A DNA stretch of 64,000 bases, from contig NC_051089.1 of NCBI RefSeq assembly GCF_901709675.1, positions 12,265,976-12,329,975 of the forward strand. The letters run 5' to 3'. Positions 62,051 through 64,000 of this stretch are shown in pieces. This stretch comes from Syngnathus acus (taxonomy: Eukaryota; Chordata; Actinopteri; Syngnathiformes; Syngnathidae). Made by a program: the position numbers and the translations under genes. Numbering within the stretch: position 1 is the stretch's first letter; every line of letters begins with the position of its first letter. The notes beneath the pieces are model-generated. The model saw nothing but the letters and a program-made list of their open reading frames with translations, was not told the origin of the DNA and did no database searches.

Positions 62051-64000
62051 CGCCAGTGCATATAAAATGAAGATGGATCATAAATTTGTGATAACGGGTG
62101 TATTTTACACACGTTGGAAAGTCACAATATTCATTTTAAAAGAGCTTTCCAGGGTCTTGTTCATCTGCTCTTCCATATTTTAACCTCCCAGGATTTGGTG
62201 CATTACAGTACTTGGACATTGCCATTAGAATTTAGGGTAACTAATTCACTTCTAATACTGAACAATGACGATTATTGTGGTGTGGACAAGGCGTTAGCAA
62301 AATAAGAGATGATGACGAAAACCTAGTTTTTGAAATGTCGGGGGGGAGACTAATCTTGTATTTAGCAATGTAACTGGAGTGATTCAAGGGTTGAGTCGAA
62401 TTCTATATCACCTAGGACAACTGTGTTCCCTGCATTTCCTTCCAAATGGCTCATTTAGGTGCACTGTGGCAATCGGCGCTCAACTTACCAGGCAGATTCA
62501 TCCAATTTACACACACTCCGAACTTGTTCAATCAAAATATGGCTTTCATGCGGTTGCTGGCTTCCCCAAAATGATTGGCTCTCACTCGTGTGCAACTTGA
62601 TGGAGAACAACCGTGAGCATGCGTATTCTTTGAGTAGGCAAGATTCAAAAGGGGTCCTGACAAACATGTAAAAAAAACAAAATGCAGGGTATGTTCGCCT
62701 CTTCTTTGGATTCCATCACTTCAAAGATCATTTTGCATATGCAGTGATATCCCAAATGTTTTTTCTATCAGGATAGCCTCCAATTGTCTTCTCCCTGTGT
62801 ACACTACAAACGAAACTTTAAACAAGCCCCTATTCCAACATGATTTAGCCCACTCGTATATTTTTCGCCCACTAACGACAATCAATCTTCTCCTTTCCAT
62901 GTCTACATGTAGACGATGTTCCTTAAGATATTTAATACGAGGTTAAAATTGTCTCTGAAAGGAAAGGGAAAAAAAAATGGCTTCCGTGCTTCTCTTCTAG
63001 CCATGCTATGAAGAGAGGGCAGGAGACGGGAGGCTGTGTTGAGTGTGTGTGTGTTATGTCGTCTGATTGATGTGACAGTGAGAGTGAGTCTCCTCCAAGA
63101 ATCTTGGCCTTATTGCTCTTCTCGTACACACTGCCCCATCGCACATACGACATACTCTGTCTCTCGGCGTTAGACGCACACCTCGGTGTAAAATGGCTGC
63201 AGTTTCCTTCTCTTCTATCTGCTTCTGTCATCATCTTTCCACCCCATATCACGGTTTCATCTCCTGCTCACTTCAGTCTTTGTCCCCCCCCCTTCTTTCT
63301 ATTCCTTCCAGTTCTTCAACATGTCTTGGATTCTGGAGGAGACGATAGAAATGTGTCTGCTGTGGGAATGCGGTGAGATAATAAATGCAAGGAAATGTTT
63401 ATTGCTGTGATTATGATACACCAATCCGCAGTGGCATCCTATTTCCGATCTTTAGTATGCCCAAATAAATGGAAGTGAAACCACAATGTCTCACGAGAGG
63501 AACCAAAGACTCATGTTACGATATCAACAAGCTCTAAAGCTCAGACCTGCTGTCATTCTGACTTCTCCTAGACCCAACATAACGAGATCAGTGTTCATCT
63601 TATCCAATCTATCTGTTTACTCCAGAGTTAAGTAAGGCATTTATTCTTTAAATCTGTTCAAAGGCTTTGAAACTGCAGCACTGCATGTATTTCACCACCA
63701 CGAGAACAGGCCTCCACTTCGGCCACCTCATGCTTTGTAGGTCTGTGGCAACCCTGACAAATAAAAACAGAACACATCACAACACGGCAGAACGTAAATT
63801 CACATGCTCTAAAAACAGAGATTCAATTCCAAAGCTTTGACACAAAGTGATCAATCAGTTGTTTTGACGTGTTAATAACCGCAGTGGAGGGATATCACAA
63901 AATGTATCTTCGCGTTATGTCGAAGTGTCACCTGTGACTATGAGGTTATGCGGCAAGCTACAGTCTCATTAGGAACGATCTGTTTTGAAGCTGTGGCCGT

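Larger units (their letters stand above)
52143..64000 (-). other. nhs intron 1 (part)
   Basis: 11.9 kb without a recognisable exon. Contains (TG)n runs (52658-52680, 58369-58385, 61999-62050), the long inverted-repeat element 53871-54441, a LINE-like tail 54480-54614, the hairpin 56651-56815, a SINE fragment 60029-60135 and a (CT)-rich tract 61411-61480. The WAVE-homology exon was looked for on the minus strand and not seen. Confidence 0.7.

Noticed and set aside
52200-64000. nhs exon 1 with the WAVE-homology domain
   Set aside because: No minus-strand sequence resembling the conserved exon 1 residues with a suitable donor was seen; it should lie beyond the window.

Overview
The window is vertebrate nuclear DNA, almost certainly from a ray-finned (teleost) fish. 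It contains three multi-exon genes with GT-AG introns and phase-consistent exon junctions. The non-coding DNA is AT-rich and carries tRNA-derived SINE copies, many short hAT-type elements and long simple repeats. There are no prokaryotic features, no tRNA or rRNA genes and no CRISPR array. A family-level assignment is not safe from sequence alone.

Layout: (1) 1-10937, minus strand: cdkl5, the CDKL5 serine/threonine kinase. Ten coding exons (human exons 2-11) cover most of the kinase domain; the rest of the gene lies to the left of base 1. (2) 10938-17700: cdkl5 5' intron(s) and the divergent cdkl5/scml2 promoter interval, with a solo-LTR-like element, a SINE and simple repeats. (3) 17700-38200, plus strand: a complete Scm-family Polycomb gene, called scml2 by synteny. 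It has thirteen coding exons encoding 680 aa, with two MBT repeats, an AT-hook-like basic region, the conserved central domain and a C-terminal SAM domain. (4) 38200-39600: short tail-to-tail gap. (5) 39600-64000, minus strand: nhs (Nance-Horan syndrome gene). The 3' UTR, last exon, giant 3.1 kb exon and upstream exons are present up to the exon that follows the WAVE-homology exon; exon 1 lies beyond base 64000. About 1,599 codons are present.

The order and relative orientation nhs-scml2-cdkl5 match the mammalian X-linked block NHS-SCML2-CDKL5, but RAI2, which lies between NHS and SCML2 in human, is not seen here. The three proteins are not known to share a pathway: CDKL5 is a neuronal/ciliary kinase, Scml2 is a chromatin repressor component, and Nhs regulates actin. 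The link is ancient synteny rather than an operon-like relationship.

The observations most worth checking are: loss of the usual cdkl5 initiator Met (M1 becomes Gly, so M10 is the likely start); a hAT-type element with a perfect 8-bp target duplication 28 nt from a weak cdkl5 exon-5 donor; two tandemly duplicated 45-nt in-frame microexons in nhs; a NAGNAG acceptor in front of the scml2 SAM exon; a telomere-like degenerate minisatellite; and a 571-bp long-inverted-repeat element in nhs intron 1. I found no convincing wholly new biological system.
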